Of a stretch of 43,483 nt of DNA, positions 1-8,464 are shown piece by piece (the stretch's first letter is position 1; each line of letters begins with the position of its first letter). The notes under the pieces were generated by a model, which saw only the letters and a list, made by a program, of their open reading frames with translations, made no database searches and was not told the origin of the DNA. This DNA comes from Thermoleophilia bacterium UBA2241 (GTDB lineage Bacteria > Actinomycetota > Thermoleophilia > UBA2241): NCBI GenBank assembly GCA_002347645.1, contig DDYF01000020.1, forward strand, positions 1-43,483, in the 5' to 3' direction. A program made the position numbers and the translations under genes.

Positions 1-286
1 CCTTGAGGAGGGCGTTGACGGCGTCGAAGTCCATCACCTCGACCTCGAGGTAGTCGCCCTTGACGGTCTCGGGGTCGATGCCCTGGTCGGTGCGCCCGTA
101 GGCGACGTAGAAGGTGAAGCGCGGGTCGATGGCCGTGCACTCGGCGATGCTGACGGTGTGGAAGCCGAGCTGCTCGAGGAACTGCTTGCCGACGTCGGCG
201 GCCTTCGGGGAGTAGGCGATGGGGAGCGTGAACGAGAACTGGATGACGCCGTCGTCACGCGTGTCGCCGTAGGGCCGGACGATCAT
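1..286 (-). CDS. kamE: Lysine 5,6-aminomutase beta subunit, N-terminal part (cut by window edge)
   Basis: The reading frame starts at an ATG (286-284) that overlaps the stop of kamD in an ATGA junction, so the two subunits are translationally coupled. The 95 visible residues begin MIVRPYGDTRDDG and match the dimerisation domain that opens KamE-type subunits (usual length about 260 aa). In the family, KamE carries the B12-binding Rossmann domain and the lysine that holds PLP; both would lie beyond the window edge and cannot be checked. With KamD it moves the terminal amino group of D-lysine or beta-lysine to the neighbouring carbon, a step of anaerobic lysine fermentation. OraE-type ornithine aminomutase is less likely because the large subunit here is a separate KamD-sized protein. 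Confidence 0.88.
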   Translation of the reverse strand, partial: MIVRPYGDTRDDGVIQFSFTLPIAYSPKAADVGKQFLEQLGFHTVSIAECTAIDPRFTFYVAYGRTDQGIDPETVKGDYLEVEVMDFDAVNALLK

Positions 287-1896
287 GACGGCCTCCCCTC
301 CTTGCTCGCGGCTCGCTCGCCGGGGGCGGGGCCGGTCGGCGGTCCGCTCATGCGACCGTCGCGCAGGGCGGCGAAGAACGGGTTGCAGTAGTCCGGCGCG
401 CGTTTGATGACGCCCTCGGCGCCGCGCCCGCCCTCGGGGTCGCGCTCGACGTCGGCGAACTCGCCCTTCTCGAGCGCCGCGAACAGCCCTGTCTCGCGCA
501 CGTGCTCGAGCTGCTCCACCGCCTTGGCGAGCAGCTCGTCGGCACGCCGTTCGACGACGCCGCCGGGGCGGAACTGGATCTCGTCGCGCAGGTGGCGACA
601 GCCTTCGAAGATGTACTTCGCGTTCTTGATCGAGAGGTAGCGGTCCTGCAGCAGCGGCGTGTGGAGCGCCTCCGTGAGCATGCCGAGCAGCATGATGTCC
701 TGACCGGTGAAGATGCCGGTGAAGTTGAACATGGCGTCGATGATGTGACCCTGGAACACGTCGCCCGGCATGTACTTGGTGGGCGGCATGTACTTGGGCG
801 ACGCCTCGGGGAAGAGCTGGCGCACGAGCTGGGCGTCGGCGATCTGGTAGACGACCTGGTCGGGCAGCGCGGGATTGATCTCGAAGGCGTGCCCGAGACC
901 CATCTGCCACCTCTCGAGGTTCGCACGCTCGGCGAAGCTCTCGTTGATGAAGTCCGACGCGATGACCGTGTAGCCCTTTTCAAAGGCGTCGGCGGTCGTC
1001 AGGTAGTTGTCCTCGCCGGTGTTGATGATGATGCCGGCGCGGGCGTTGAGGAGGCGCGCCAGGTACTGGTCGACGAACGTGCGCTGCATGTTGATGTTGC
1101 GGAAGATGATGCCGTAGAGCGAGTCGTTCAGCATCATGTCGAGGCGCTCGATCGAGCCCATGTAGGCGATCTCGGGCATGCACAGGCCGCTCGCGTAGTT
1201 GCAGAGGCGGACGTAGCGCCCGAGCTCCGCGCCGACCTCGTCGAGGGCGGTGCGCATGAGGCGGAAGTTCTCCTGCGTCGCGTAGGTGCCGCCGAAGCCC
1301 TCGCTGGTCTCGCCGTAGGGCACGTAGTCGAGCAGGCTCTGCGCGGTCGTGCGGATGACGGCGATGACGTCGGCGCCCGCGCGGGCCGCGGCCACGGCCT
1401 GGACGGCGTCCTCGTGGATGTTGCCGGTGGCGACGATCACGTAGACATACGGGCGCAGAGGCTCGCCGATCTCGGCGACGAGCTCGTTACGCCGGCGTCG
1501 CACGGCGTCGATGCGCGCGACGCCCTCGGCGGCGAGCTCCGCCGCGCGGGCCTCGACTGCAGGACGCCGCTCGGCCGGCACCGCGGCGAGCTCGAGCTCG
1601 CCGCGGGCGACGCCCTCGGCGGCCTCCTGGGCGCTCTTGCCCGACTGCATCATGAGATCCACGAAGGGCCGCATGATGCCGCCCGGCAGCAGGGCCCGCG
1701 CGTGCTCCACGACGACGTTGACCAGCGGCACCTCGATCTCGTTTACCCCCGTGATGCCCAAAAGGCGCAGGGTGGCCCTCTCGGTCGAGTCGGTCGTGTG
1801 GGCGTCGATGTGCTGCTGGATGTCGTCGGCGATCTCGCCGGCGGCAGCTCGAGCCCGGGTGACAAGGGATTGATTGATGCTGATGGCGTCTGTCAC
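283..1896 (-). CDS. kamD: Lysine 5,6-aminomutase alpha subunit
   Basis: This 537-residue cytoplasmic protein has the length and conserved blocks of KamD, the PLP-binding TIM-barrel subunit of adenosylcobalamin-dependent lysine 5,6-aminomutase. Recognisable segments include YVIVATGNIHEDA (about residue 150), GGTYATQENFRLMR (about 205), the central MMLNDSLYGIIFRNINMQRT and the glycine/tyrosine-rich PTKYMPGD region. It is second to last in a four-gene minus-strand operon and shares an ATGA overlap with kamE. The last 25 or so residues are a low-complexity Gly/Pro/Ala tail, probably not part of the catalytic fold. The enzyme needs cobalamin, which links it functionally to the B12-uptake operon at 24891-34273. 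Confidence 0.93.
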   Translation of the reverse strand: MTDAISINQSLVTRARAAAGEIADDIQQHIDAHTTDSTERATLRLLGITGVNEIEVPLVNVVVEHARALLPGGIMRPFVDLMMQSGKSAQEAAEGVARGELELAAVPAERRPAVEARAAELAAEGVARIDAVRRRRNELVAEIGEPLRPYVYVIVATGNIHEDAVQAVAAARAGADVIAVIRTTAQSLLDYVPYGETSEGFGGTYATQENFRLMRTALDEVGAELGRYVRLCNYASGLCMPEIAYMGSIERLDMMLNDSLYGIIFRNINMQRTFVDQYLARLLNARAGIIINTGEDNYLTTADAFEKGYTVIASDFINESFAERANLERWQMGLGHAFEINPALPDQVVYQIADAQLVRQLFPEASPKYMPPTKYMPGDVFQGHIIDAMFNFTGIFTGQDIMLLGMLTEALHTPLLQDRYLSIKNAKYIFEGCRHLRDEIQFRPGGVVERRADELLAKAVEQLEHVRETGLFAALEKGEFADVERDPEGGRGAEGVIKRAPDYCNPFFAALRDGRMSGPPTGPAPGERAASKEGRPS

Positions 1897-1913
1897 AGGA
1901 CCACCCTCTTTCG

Positions 1914-3047
1914 TCAGGCGGGATGAAGATCGTCGCTGGCGTCCTGCCCCTGCGGCAGCGATGCGAGACCGTTCACGACGTCGAACAGGGGAACGCGCGA
2001 GCCGACGGCGTCGACGAGCGCGTTGAAGAACACCTTGGGCTGGTAGGGCTGCGGCACGCGGAACGGGTTCGCGGTGAGCGCCAGGACCCGGAGCGGCCGA
2101 AGGACCTCGAGCGCGATGCGGCGCCGGGCGAAGAGCCTGACCGCCGTCGGGGGCAGCACGAGCACCGTCGCGTCGCGGACGACCACGCGTAACGTCCGTC
2201 GAGGCGGCAAGACCCGCGTGAAGTCCTCGACGAACTCTCGCGTGAGCGCTCCCCCCACGAACAGCGTGTGCGCGTCGATGCGCTCCACTTCACGGGCGAC
2301 CGTGACACCCTCGCCGATCACGGTCGCGAGCTCCAGTGGCTGCGGCCGTCCGTCGCCGTCGATCGCGACGGCGCGCGCGCCGGGGAAGCGGCTCGTGTCG
2401 AGGAGCGCCCGCGTCTCAGCCGACGTCTCCGGCAGAGTGAGCATGTCCAGCGTGGCGACGGTCGTGTCCAGGACCTCGTCGAGCGTGTCGCCGACCATGC
2501 CGCCCGTGGCGACGACGACTCCGTCCGAGACGCGCGGCGACGCGCTCCCGAGGCGATTGATGGCACCGTCGACCAGCACCTGCTCGGCGCCGTGAGCGTG
2601 CAGGCGCTCGATGGTCACGCGCAACTCGGCCAGCGTGGTCGGCCCGCTCACCTCGACTTGACCGTCGTGGCCGGCTCGTCCGATGACGACGCGCCCAAGC
2701 GGGGTGTGGAAGGGGAGCTCCTCGAGGACGTCCATGGCGTACCGCGAGCGCTCCAGCGAGCCGCGCGTCGTCGCGACGAGCGTGCCGGCCGGTGGTGCGA
2801 TGCGCGGCTTCGCAAGCCCGGTGAGGTGGTCGACCCTCTCGCCGTCCAGGCCCAGGGATGTGAGACCGAAGCGGTGGGTGCAGTTCGCCATGAGCGCGTT
2901 GACGACCGTTGTCTTGCCGGCGTTCTTGACGAGACCGATGATCGCGAGTGAGCGGACGCCCGACCCTGCGATGATGCCGTAGAGGGCATCGACCGTGGAC
3001 GCGTCCGCACGGCGTTCGCCGAGGCTCGTGCCGTGGCCGCGGCTCAT
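1914..3047 (-). CDS. P-loop NTP-binding protein of the kam operon (probable KamB-type reactivation subunit)
   Basis: This 377-residue protein has a clear Walker A motif, GLVKNAGKTT, at residues 38-47, followed by a SLGLDGERVD segment. The downstream half carries VLVDGAINRLGSASPRVSDG, which suggests a nucleotide-dependent chaperone or metabolic NTPase rather than a transporter ATPase. Lysine aminomutase clusters in other anaerobes encode KamB and KamC, proposed to reactivate the B12 enzyme by removing damaged cofactor; position directly before kamD and the P-loop suit the KamB role. That assignment rests on context and size, not on a family signature I can prove. The start ATG overlaps the stop of the upstream regulator (ATGA), and 17 nt separate it from kamD. 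No KamC/MutS-like partner is visible in the window. Confidence 0.6.
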   Translation of the reverse strand: MSRGHGTSLGERRADASTVDALYGIIAGSGVRSLAIIGLVKNAGKTTVVNALMANCTHRFGLTSLGLDGERVDHLTGLAKPRIAPPAGTLVATTRGSLERSRYAMDVLEELPFHTPLGRVVIGRAGHDGQVEVSGPTTLAELRVTIERLHAHGAEQVLVDGAINRLGSASPRVSDGVVVATGGMVGDTLDEVLDTTVATLDMLTLPETSAETRALLDTSRFPGARAVAIDGDGRPQPLELATVIGEGVTVAREVERIDAHTLFVGGALTREFVEDFTRVLPPRRTLRVVVRDATVLVLPPTAVRLFARRRIALEVLRPLRVLALTANPFRVPQPYQPKVFFNALVDAVGSRVPLFDVVNGLASLPQGQDASDDLHPA

Positions 3048-3760
3048 GCCTTGCCTCCGCGCCGCGCCGTGGAGGCGCCCGCGGCGCGCCGGCTCCCGCC
3101 GGCCTCCGGGCGCCTGATCTCCTTCAGGTAGCTGAAGATCGTGTAGCGCGACAGGTCGAGGGCCTCGGCCACCTGCTCGGCCGAGCGCTTGACGAGAAAA
3201 GCGCCGCGTTCTTCCAGGCGTTTGACGACATCCATCTTCTCCTCGCGCGACATGGCGGCGGGTGTCTTCCCGACCTCTTGGAGGATCTTGGCGACCATGC
3301 CGGCGACGACGTCGCGGATGTCGTCGGCGAAGATCTCCTCCGTTTCGGGCACGGTGTCGCCACCGACCGACCCAACGGCGGTGAGGTTGGCGAGGGTCCG
3401 TTGCGACTGGACCACGCCGGACACGTCGAAGTTGAGACCGAGGATCCCGAAGACCTCGCCGTCGGCGTCTCGCAGGCTGACGGCCAGCGACTTCAGCACC
3501 TTGCCGTCGCTCGACGTCACGTACAGCCGGACGTCCGGACCGCCCTCCGAAGCGGCGCGCAGTGAACGAAGCATCAGGTCAGTCGGGACGTCACCCACGC
3601 CACGCCCGGTGATGTCGCCGTTCTCGATGGCGACGATGGAATGCGGCAGCCGCCCCACGTCGTGCAGGACGACCTCGCAGTCTGGACCGAACATCTCGGC
3701 GAGGCCGCGGACGAGGGGCAGGAACGGCCTCATGCGCGAATCGAGCGGGTGCTTGACCAC
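3044..3760 (-). CDS. YheO/DauR-type transcriptional regulator (PAS-like domain plus HTH)
   Basis: The 238-residue protein opens with a YheO-like PAS domain: residues 8-110 include the typical FGPDCEVVLHDVGRLPHSIVAIENG and LAVSLRDADGEVFGILGLNFD stretches. A C-terminal helix-turn-helix around residues 170-217 (KRLEERGAFLVKRSAEQVAE, then LDLSRYTIFSYLKEIR) matches the HTH_22 domain of this family, whose members often respond to amino acids. The last 20 residues are basic and low in complexity. As first gene of the kam operon it is the obvious candidate to sense lysine or a breakdown product and control kamDE. The inverted repeat at its own promoter (3782-3817) is a plausible autoregulatory site. 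Effector and sign of regulation are unknown. Confidence 0.85.
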   Translation of the reverse strand: MVKHPLDSRMRPFLPLVRGLAEMFGPDCEVVLHDVGRLPHSIVAIENGDITGRGVGDVPTDLMLRSLRAASEGGPDVRLYVTSSDGKVLKSLAVSLRDADGEVFGILGLNFDVSGVVQSQRTLANLTAVGSVGGDTVPETEEIFADDIRDVVAGMVAKILQEVGKTPAAMSREEKMDVVKRLEERGAFLVKRSAEQVAEALDLSRYTIFSYLKEIRRPEAGGSRRAAGASTARRGGKA

Positions 3761-3781
3761 AACGGCTCCGGTCGGGGTTTT

Positions 3782-3817
3782 GGACCGCGTCCGGGGGCCG
3801 CACGGCCCCGGAGGTCC
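3782..3817. repeat. Large inverted repeat abutting the kam operon promoter (candidate operator)
   Basis: Outer arms GGACC (3782-3786) and GGTCC (3813-3817) enclose a perfect inner repeat, GGGGCCG (3794-3800) and CGGCCCC (3803-3809), with only CA in between. A two-base loop suits a protein-binding dyad better than an RNA hairpin. It directly follows the -10 box and covers the predicted transcription start, as expected for an autoregulatory operator. There is no T-tract on either side, so a terminator for the gene upstream is less likely. Confidence 0.6.
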
Positions 3818-3847
3818 GTTCTACCCCATCCGGGAGGTGCTTGTCAA
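3818..3847 (-). promoter_or_regulatory. Promoter of the regulator-kam operon
   Basis: Reading the minus strand there is a perfect -35 hexamer TTGACA (3847-3842), an 18-nt spacer and a -10 hexamer TAGAAC (3823-3818). Transcription would start near 3811, about 50 nt before the regulator ATG. Confidence 0.75.
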
Positions 3848-3898
3848 AAAGAGTGTGGCGTCTGCCGCGTTTAGTGGGGGCGCGCCCAGGCGTGGTGC

Positions 3899-5113
3899 CT
3901 ACGTGCGCGACGGACGTGCCTCGAGCGTCACCTTCACGACCTGCTCCTTGCCGTCGCGGACGATGCTCAGGTCGACGACATCGCCGGGCGCCTTCTCCGC
4001 GAGCGCGACGAGGAGGTCGTCGAACTCGTCGATCTCGCGGCCGTCGAGGGCGGTGATGATGTCGCCGCCAAGAACGTACTGCTGGCCCTGGAGCTCGACC
4101 ACGTCGTCACCGCCGCGCAGTCCCGCGTTGTCGGCAGGACTGCCGGTCGCCACCTGCTCGACGACGACGCCGTGCTCGACCGGCAGATCGAAGGTCTGCG
4201 CGACGTCCGGGGTGAGCGTCTGACCACCGACGCCGAGCCAGGCGTGTTCGACCTTGCCGCTCTCCCTGAGCTGTTCCATCACTCGCACGGCCGTGTTGAT
4301 CGGCACGGCGAAGCCCAGGCCCTCGCTTCCCCCGCTGCGGCTGGCGATCTGCTGGTTGATGCCGATCACCTCGCCCGCCGCGTTGATGAGCGGGCCTCCC
4401 GAGTTGCCGGGGTTGATCGCGGCGTCGGTCTGGATGCCGTTTGGGATGACGGCTCCCGTTGGAGCCTGGATGCTGCGCCCGAGAGCTGAGACGATGCCCG
4501 AGGTCAGGGAGAAGTCGTAGCCGAGCGGATTGCCGATGGCGACGACGGGGTCGCCAACGGCCACTCTGCTCGAATCGCCGAGGGGGAGGGGGTCCAGAGC
4601 GACTGCCTTGGGATCCACCTTGAGGACGGCGACGTCGCTGTCACCGTCGACGCCGACGAGTTCCGCCTCTACCTGGACGTCGTCGTCGCCTTGGCGGAAG
4701 AACACGCTGACCTCGTTAGCCGTGCCCCCCTGATCGTTCAGTACGACGTGGGCGTTGGTGAGGATGTCGCCATCGGCGGAGGCAACGAAGCCAGTACCGA
4801 GCGCCTGACCGCCTCCGCCGGAGCCCCACCAGGGATCGAGGCCGGCGGACGAGAAGGTGGCGCGCACCATGACGACGCCGTCCGCCGCCGCTGCATAGAG
4901 GTCGGCCGGAGAGAACGACGCGTCGCCCGGGCCCGACGGGGTCGCCGGCTCGCTCGGCCCCGTCACCGTCGGCACAGGCTTCGTGCCCGTGTCGGGCGTC
5001 TCGCTCGTCGCCGTCTGACCGAAGTCGAAGGCCACGACGAGCACGAGGATCAGCAACGCGGCACCGACCGCGCCGCCAACGATACTGAGCCCGATGGTTC
5101 TCAGCGCATGCAT
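3899..5113 (-). CDS. HtrA/DegP-like trypsin-family serine protease with PDZ domain, membrane anchored
   Basis: The 404-residue protein has one N-terminal membrane segment (about residues 5-30), a Thr/Pro/Ser-rich linker to about residue 65, a trypsin-like protease domain and a C-terminal PDZ domain (about 290-400). The catalytic triad is visible: His122 in TNAHVV, Asp160 in GDSDVAVLKV and Ser238 in GNSGGPL. It should act outside the membrane on misfolded envelope proteins. The start is the ATG at 5113, which has AAGGAGAAGGGG just upstream; an ATG 15 codons earlier lacks a ribosome site and would add a basic, non-signal extension. It has its own promoter (5148-5176) and lies downstream of a two-component system on the same strand, an arrangement common in actinobacteria, so it may belong to that stress regulon. 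Confidence 0.92.
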   Translation of the reverse strand: MHALRTIGLSIVGGAVGAALLILVLVVAFDFGQTATSETPDTGTKPVPTVTGPSEPATPSGPGDASFSPADLYAAAADGVVMVRATFSSAGLDPWWGSGGGGQALGTGFVASADGDILTNAHVVLNDQGGTANEVSVFFRQGDDDVQVEAELVGVDGDSDVAVLKVDPKAVALDPLPLGDSSRVAVGDPVVAIGNPLGYDFSLTSGIVSALGRSIQAPTGAVIPNGIQTDAAINPGNSGGPLINAAGEVIGINQQIASRSGGSEGLGFAVPINTAVRVMEQLRESGKVEHAWLGVGGQTLTPDVAQTFDLPVEHGVVVEQVATGSPADNAGLRGGDDVVELQGQQYVLGGDIITALDGREIDEFDDLLVALAEKAPGDVVDLSIVRDGKEQVVKVTLEARPSRT

Positions 5114-5147
5114 GACTCGACCCCTTCTCCTTGGCTGACGTCCCGCT

Positions 5148-5176
5148 ATTAACTGCACGGCGCGCGTTCATTGCAA
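5148..5176 (-). promoter_or_regulatory. Promoter of the HtrA-like protease
   Basis: On the minus strand, -35 TTGCAA (5176-5171) and -10 GTTAAT (5153-5148) are separated by 17 nt, followed within 35 nt by the ribosome site and the ATG at 5113. Each hexamer matches consensus at four of six bases. Confidence 0.5.
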
Positions 5177-5206
5177 ACGACGGCCGCCGGAGGCCATCGC
5201 GGCTCG

Positions 5207-7033
5207 TCAACGTGGCCGCTCCGGCCAGGGCGGCTCGGCAGGCGACCGCTGGTGCTCTGGCGGCCGTCGGGGCAGGCGGACCGTGAAGGCCGCGCCTCCG
5301 CCGTCTGCGGCCGCGACGGCGATCGAACCGTCCATGAGCTCCGTGAGCTCGCGCGCGATCGAGAGCCCGAGGCCGGAGCCCGCCGAGGAACCCCTGTCCT
5401 GACGCCCGCGATGGAAGCGCTCGAAGACGTGCGGCAGGTCCGACGCCGGGATGCCGGGGCCGGTGTCGCATACCGTCACCATCGCCGTGCGGTCGTCGAC
5501 TGCGGCGACGGTCACAGACACGCGCGCTCCCTTGGGCGAGTACTTGACGGCGTTGTCGACGAGTGCGCGAAGCACCTGCGCGAGACGCTCCTCGTCGCAC
5601 CAGACCGTCAGTGGTTGGTCCCCGTCCTCGACGAAGAAGGAGAGCTCCTTGGCCTGGGCTTGGGCCTGGAACTCGTCGAGCACCGAGCGCGCGACGGTGA
5701 CGACCTCCACGCTGGAGGGCGCGAGCTCGATCGAACCCGCCTCGACGCGCGAGAGGTCGAGCATGCTGACCGCGAGGTTGTGGAGCCGGTCGACCTGCTG
5801 GCGCATGAGCTGCAGGAACTCGCCCTGCTCTTCCTCTGAGAGGTCGCCCTCGTCGAGGATCTCGACGAATCCGGCCAGCGAGAAGAGTGGCGTCTTGAAC
5901 TCGTGCGACGCGTTGGCGATGAAGTCACGGCGCGCCCGTTCGAGCTTCGCTTGTGCGGTGACGTCGCGCAGCACGATGATCGAAGTGAAGTCTGCCTCGC
6001 CGCCCACCGGATAGGTGAGCGCCTCCAGCGTACGTTCGCCGTGGACGAACACGACGTCCTGTACGTCGCCCCCGCGTCGCGACTCGTACCAGATGTTCGC
6101 GACGTCGTAGGGGAAGGCTCGACCGAGTTCGACACCGACGGGAAGGTGGTGCCCCAGGAGGTCGGACGCGGCGGGATTCGCGATGCTCACGTGCCCGTCC
6201 GCCGAGATGCCGATGACTCCCTCGCTCAGGTCGTTGAGGAGGATCTCGACTCGGTCCTTCTCGAACTCCACCTGCGAGAAGGCCTCACGAAGTCTCTCTG
6301 CCATCGAGTTGAACGAACGGCCGAGCTGACCGATCTCGTCCTCGAGGCCGACGGGCGCCGTCACGGAGAGATCGCCCCCGGCCAGCGTCTCTGCGCTGGC
6401 CTCGATGCGCTTGAGACGGGCGGCAATGAGGCCGGCGACGAGCAGGCTCGCGATGAGGCTGACGAGAAGGGCGAGTGCCGCGGCCAGCAGGAGCTGGCTC
6501 TTGACGCTCGCCACAGCCTGCTGAACGTCGTCGAGGCGTGTCACGACCAGGACGGTGCCCGCGACCTCTTCGGGCGCCTGCTCCACGAGGAGCGGCACCG
6601 CGGTCGCCGCGAACCGGCCGTTCGCCGTGGCGACCAGCCCCTGCTCGACGCGCGCCGCGCGGGCCGCCAGCGAGAGCATGGGAAAGTCCTCGGCCGCGAA
6701 CGGATCGTCACCCCCCGAGTCCGCCAACGCGGTGCCTTCGCGGTCGATGAGGATGACGCGCGCGTTCAGGCGCATGGCGACGCGCCCGACGACCTGGTCC
6801 AGTGCGAGACGATCGTCGATCAGGAGCGCCCCGGTGGGCCTGTCGAAGTGCGCGAACTCGCGCAGCGTCGCGCGGATGAGGCCGGCGCTGCTGCGCATCT
6901 CCGCGAGCTTCTCGCGCTCCAGTCGTGAACCGAGCGGCGGGACGACGTACAACCATGCGACGAGCATGGACAGCGCGACGAGGCCCACGACGAGCAGCGT
7001 CAGCCAGTTCTTGACGGAGCGAAGGAGGAACAC
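5207..7033 (-). CDS. Sensor histidine kinase (PhoR/WalK type: sensor, HAMP, PAS, HisKA, HATPase)
   Basis: The 608-residue kinase has membrane segments at about residues 10-31 and 181-205 that bracket an extracytoplasmic sensor of about 150 residues. HAMP (about 205-258), PAS (about 262-365), a HisKA dimer with phospho-acceptor His377 in NASHEFKTPL, and an HATPase domain with DNAVKYSPKG (N box), DTGPGIP (G1) and GSGLGLSIA (G2) follow. The HAMP-PAS-HisKA order is that of PhoR and WalK kinases. It starts at a GTG 31 nt after the partner response regulator and is the last gene of a rSAM-regulator-kinase run. The stimulus is not deducible. The C-terminal 20 or so residues are proline-rich and disordered. 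Confidence 0.93.
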   Translation of the reverse strand: MFLLRSVKNWLTLLVVGLVALSMLVAWLYVVPPLGSRLEREKLAEMRSSAGLIRATLREFAHFDRPTGALLIDDRLALDQVVGRVAMRLNARVILIDREGTALADSGGDDPFAAEDFPMLSLAARAARVEQGLVATANGRFAATAVPLLVEQAPEEVAGTVLVVTRLDDVQQAVASVKSQLLLAAALALLVSLIASLLVAGLIAARLKRIEASAETLAGGDLSVTAPVGLEDEIGQLGRSFNSMAERLREAFSQVEFEKDRVEILLNDLSEGVIGISADGHVSIANPAASDLLGHHLPVGVELGRAFPYDVANIWYESRRGGDVQDVVFVHGERTLEALTYPVGGEADFTSIIVLRDVTAQAKLERARRDFIANASHEFKTPLFSLAGFVEILDEGDLSEEEQGEFLQLMRQQVDRLHNLAVSMLDLSRVEAGSIELAPSSVEVVTVARSVLDEFQAQAQAKELSFFVEDGDQPLTVWCDEERLAQVLRALVDNAVKYSPKGARVSVTVAAVDDRTAMVTVCDTGPGIPASDLPHVFERFHRGRQDRGSSAGSGLGLSIARELTELMDGSIAVAAADGGGAAFTVRLPRRPPEHQRSPAEPPWPERPR

Positions 7034-7064
7034 GGGGACGCGGGCAGGCCCGACCCGACCCGCC

Positions 7065-7772
7065 TCAGAGCTCGCGGAACTTGTAGCCGATGTTGCGCAC
7101 CGTGAAGATGTACTCGGGGTCCTTGGGGTTGGTCTCGATCTTCTCGCGCAGATGCCGGATATGGACGTCGACCGTACGAGCGTCGCGGTAGTCCGAGTCG
7201 CCCCAGACGAGCTGGAGCAGGAGCTGGCGGCTGTACACCCTGCCGGGGTGCGAGACCAGCGTCTTGAGGATCTCGAACTCGATGTAGGTGACGTCGATGC
7301 GCCGCCCGCTCGCGGACACGTTCCGCTTGAGGAGGTCGACCTCGAGCCCGTCCACCCTGATGACGTCGCGGCGCGCCGCGTCGGCGCTTCGCGCCATCTC
7401 GGCGCGCCGCAGCTGCGCGCGGACGCGGCTGCGGAACTCGCGGAGGCTGAAGCGGTCCTTGGTGATGTAGTCGTCGGCGCCGATCTCGAGTCCCAGGACC
7501 TTGTCGAACTCGTCGGACTTGGCGGTCAGCATGATGATGGGCACGATGCTCCGGGTGCGCAGGCGTCGGCACACCTCCATGCCGTCGATGCGCGGCAGCA
7601 TGATGTCGAGGATGACGAGGTCGAAACGTTCGCCGGCGAATGTCTCCAGCGCTTCTTCGCCGTCGCGCGCCGTGACGACCTGGTAGCCCTCCTTCTCGAG
7701 AGGGAAGCGCAGCAGCTTGAGGATGGCCTCTTCGTCGTCGACGAGCAGGATGCGCGCCCCCGCGTCGTTCAT
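7065..7772 (-). CDS. OmpR/PhoB-family response regulator
   Basis: The 235-residue protein has a receiver domain with acidic pair VDDEE (residues 11-15), phospho-acceptor Asp56 in VILDIMLP, and the switch TAKSDEFDKVLGLEIGADDYITK with its conserved Lys. The winged-helix output domain ends in the usual YSRQLLLQLVWG, RTVDVHIRHLREKIE and FTVRNIGYKF signature. The ATG at 7772 overlaps the stop of the radical SAM gene (ATGA); the open frame runs further upstream, but that part is an Arg/Pro-rich out-of-family extension. Together with the kinase at 5207 it forms a two-component system, with the protease gene further downstream as a possible target. Confidence 0.95.
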   Translation of the reverse strand: MNDAGARILLVDDEEAILKLLRFPLEKEGYQVVTARDGEEALETFAGERFDLVILDIMLPRIDGMEVCRRLRTRSIVPIIMLTAKSDEFDKVLGLEIGADDYITKDRFSLREFRSRVRAQLRRAEMARSADAARRDVIRVDGLEVDLLKRNVSASGRRIDVTYIEFEILKTLVSHPGRVYSRQLLLQLVWGDSDYRDARTVDVHIRHLREKIETNPKDPEYIFTVRNIGYKFREL

Positions 7773-8458
7773 GGCGCACCGTTCGGGTCGCCGGCTGGTC
7801 GCGACGCCGCGATGACGCGCCCGTGCGTCTCGTCGCCCGGCGCGTCGGGCGGCGGGACGAGCGGGCGGGCGCGGAAGGCCGCGCCGAGCTTGGCCGCGAT
7901 GGCCGCGCACCCCGCGAGGTCGGTGCCGGGGTAGTCGACCGCGGTCAGGGTCGTCTCGATCCCGTGACAGACGCATTCCTCGGCGAACCGGATCACCGCC
8001 CTATGGGCCTTGCTGAACGTCGGGCGGCAGATCAGGTCGTAGTGCTCCGGATCGGCGGCGTTCAGGCTCACCGTCGCGGCGTCGAGCCCGGCCTCCGCGA
8101 GGACGGAGACCACATCGACGCCCGGGTTGAGCAGCCGGGCGTGGCCGTTGGTGTCGAGGCGCGTGCGTATTCGGCGCAGGGTGAGCCATTCGGTCACAGC
8201 CAGGACGACGTCGAGGCGCATGGTGGGCTCGCCGAACCCGCAGAAGACGACCTCACCTGCCGGACCGTCGAGGAACTCTAGGTCGATCGCCCGGGTGACG
8301 TCCTCGGCTTCCGGTTCTGCGGCCAACCGCAACGATGCGCCGTAGACGTCGTCGGTGAACGCGCGCAGGCAGAAGGCGCAGCCGCAGGAGCACCGGTTCG
8401 TGATGTTGAGGTAGATGTTCCCCTTGCCCCTGTAGGCGATTTTTCCCTGCTCAATCAC
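7769..8458 (-). CDS. Radical SAM protein of the TatD-linked family
   Basis: The 229-residue protein carries the SAM-cluster motif C23-x3-C27-x2-C30 in NRCSCGCAFC, preceded by GNIYLNITN, which is typical of the short radical SAM family named for its linkage to TatD nucleases. Further radical SAM features are VVFCGFGEPTMRLD and LDTNGHARLL. The reaction of the family is unknown. Here no tatD gene is adjacent; instead it is translationally coupled (ATGA) to a response regulator. The start is a GTG at 8458, and the extended -10 element at 8465-8473 would place the transcript start on or next to that codon, so the mRNA is probably leaderless. Confidence 0.8.
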   Translation of the reverse strand: MIEQGKIAYRGKGNIYLNITNRCSCGCAFCLRAFTDDVYGASLRLAAEPEAEDVTRAIDLEFLDGPAGEVVFCGFGEPTMRLDVVLAVTEWLTLRRIRTRLDTNGHARLLNPGVDVVSVLAEAGLDAATVSLNAADPEHYDLICRPTFSKAHRAVIRFAEECVCHGIETTLTAVDYPGTDLAGCAAIAAKLGAAFRARPLVPPPDAPGDETHGRVIAASRPAGDPNGAP

Positions 8459-8464
8459 GTCTCG

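Noticed and set aside
502..1926. A 474-codon open frame on the plus strand opposite kamD
   Set aside because: It is the antisense of a well-recognised enzyme; its composition (Val/Asp/Arg-rich, no hydrophobic core) is typical of shadow frames at high GC.
3782..3817. The dyad at the kam promoter as terminator of the protease gene
   Set aside because: Its inner loop is only two bases and there is no T-run; position on the predicted transcription start fits an operator better.
5114..5158. An upstream ATG adding 15 residues to the HtrA-like protease
   Set aside because: It lies within the predicted promoter region, lacks a ribosome site and would put a basic stretch before the membrane anchor.
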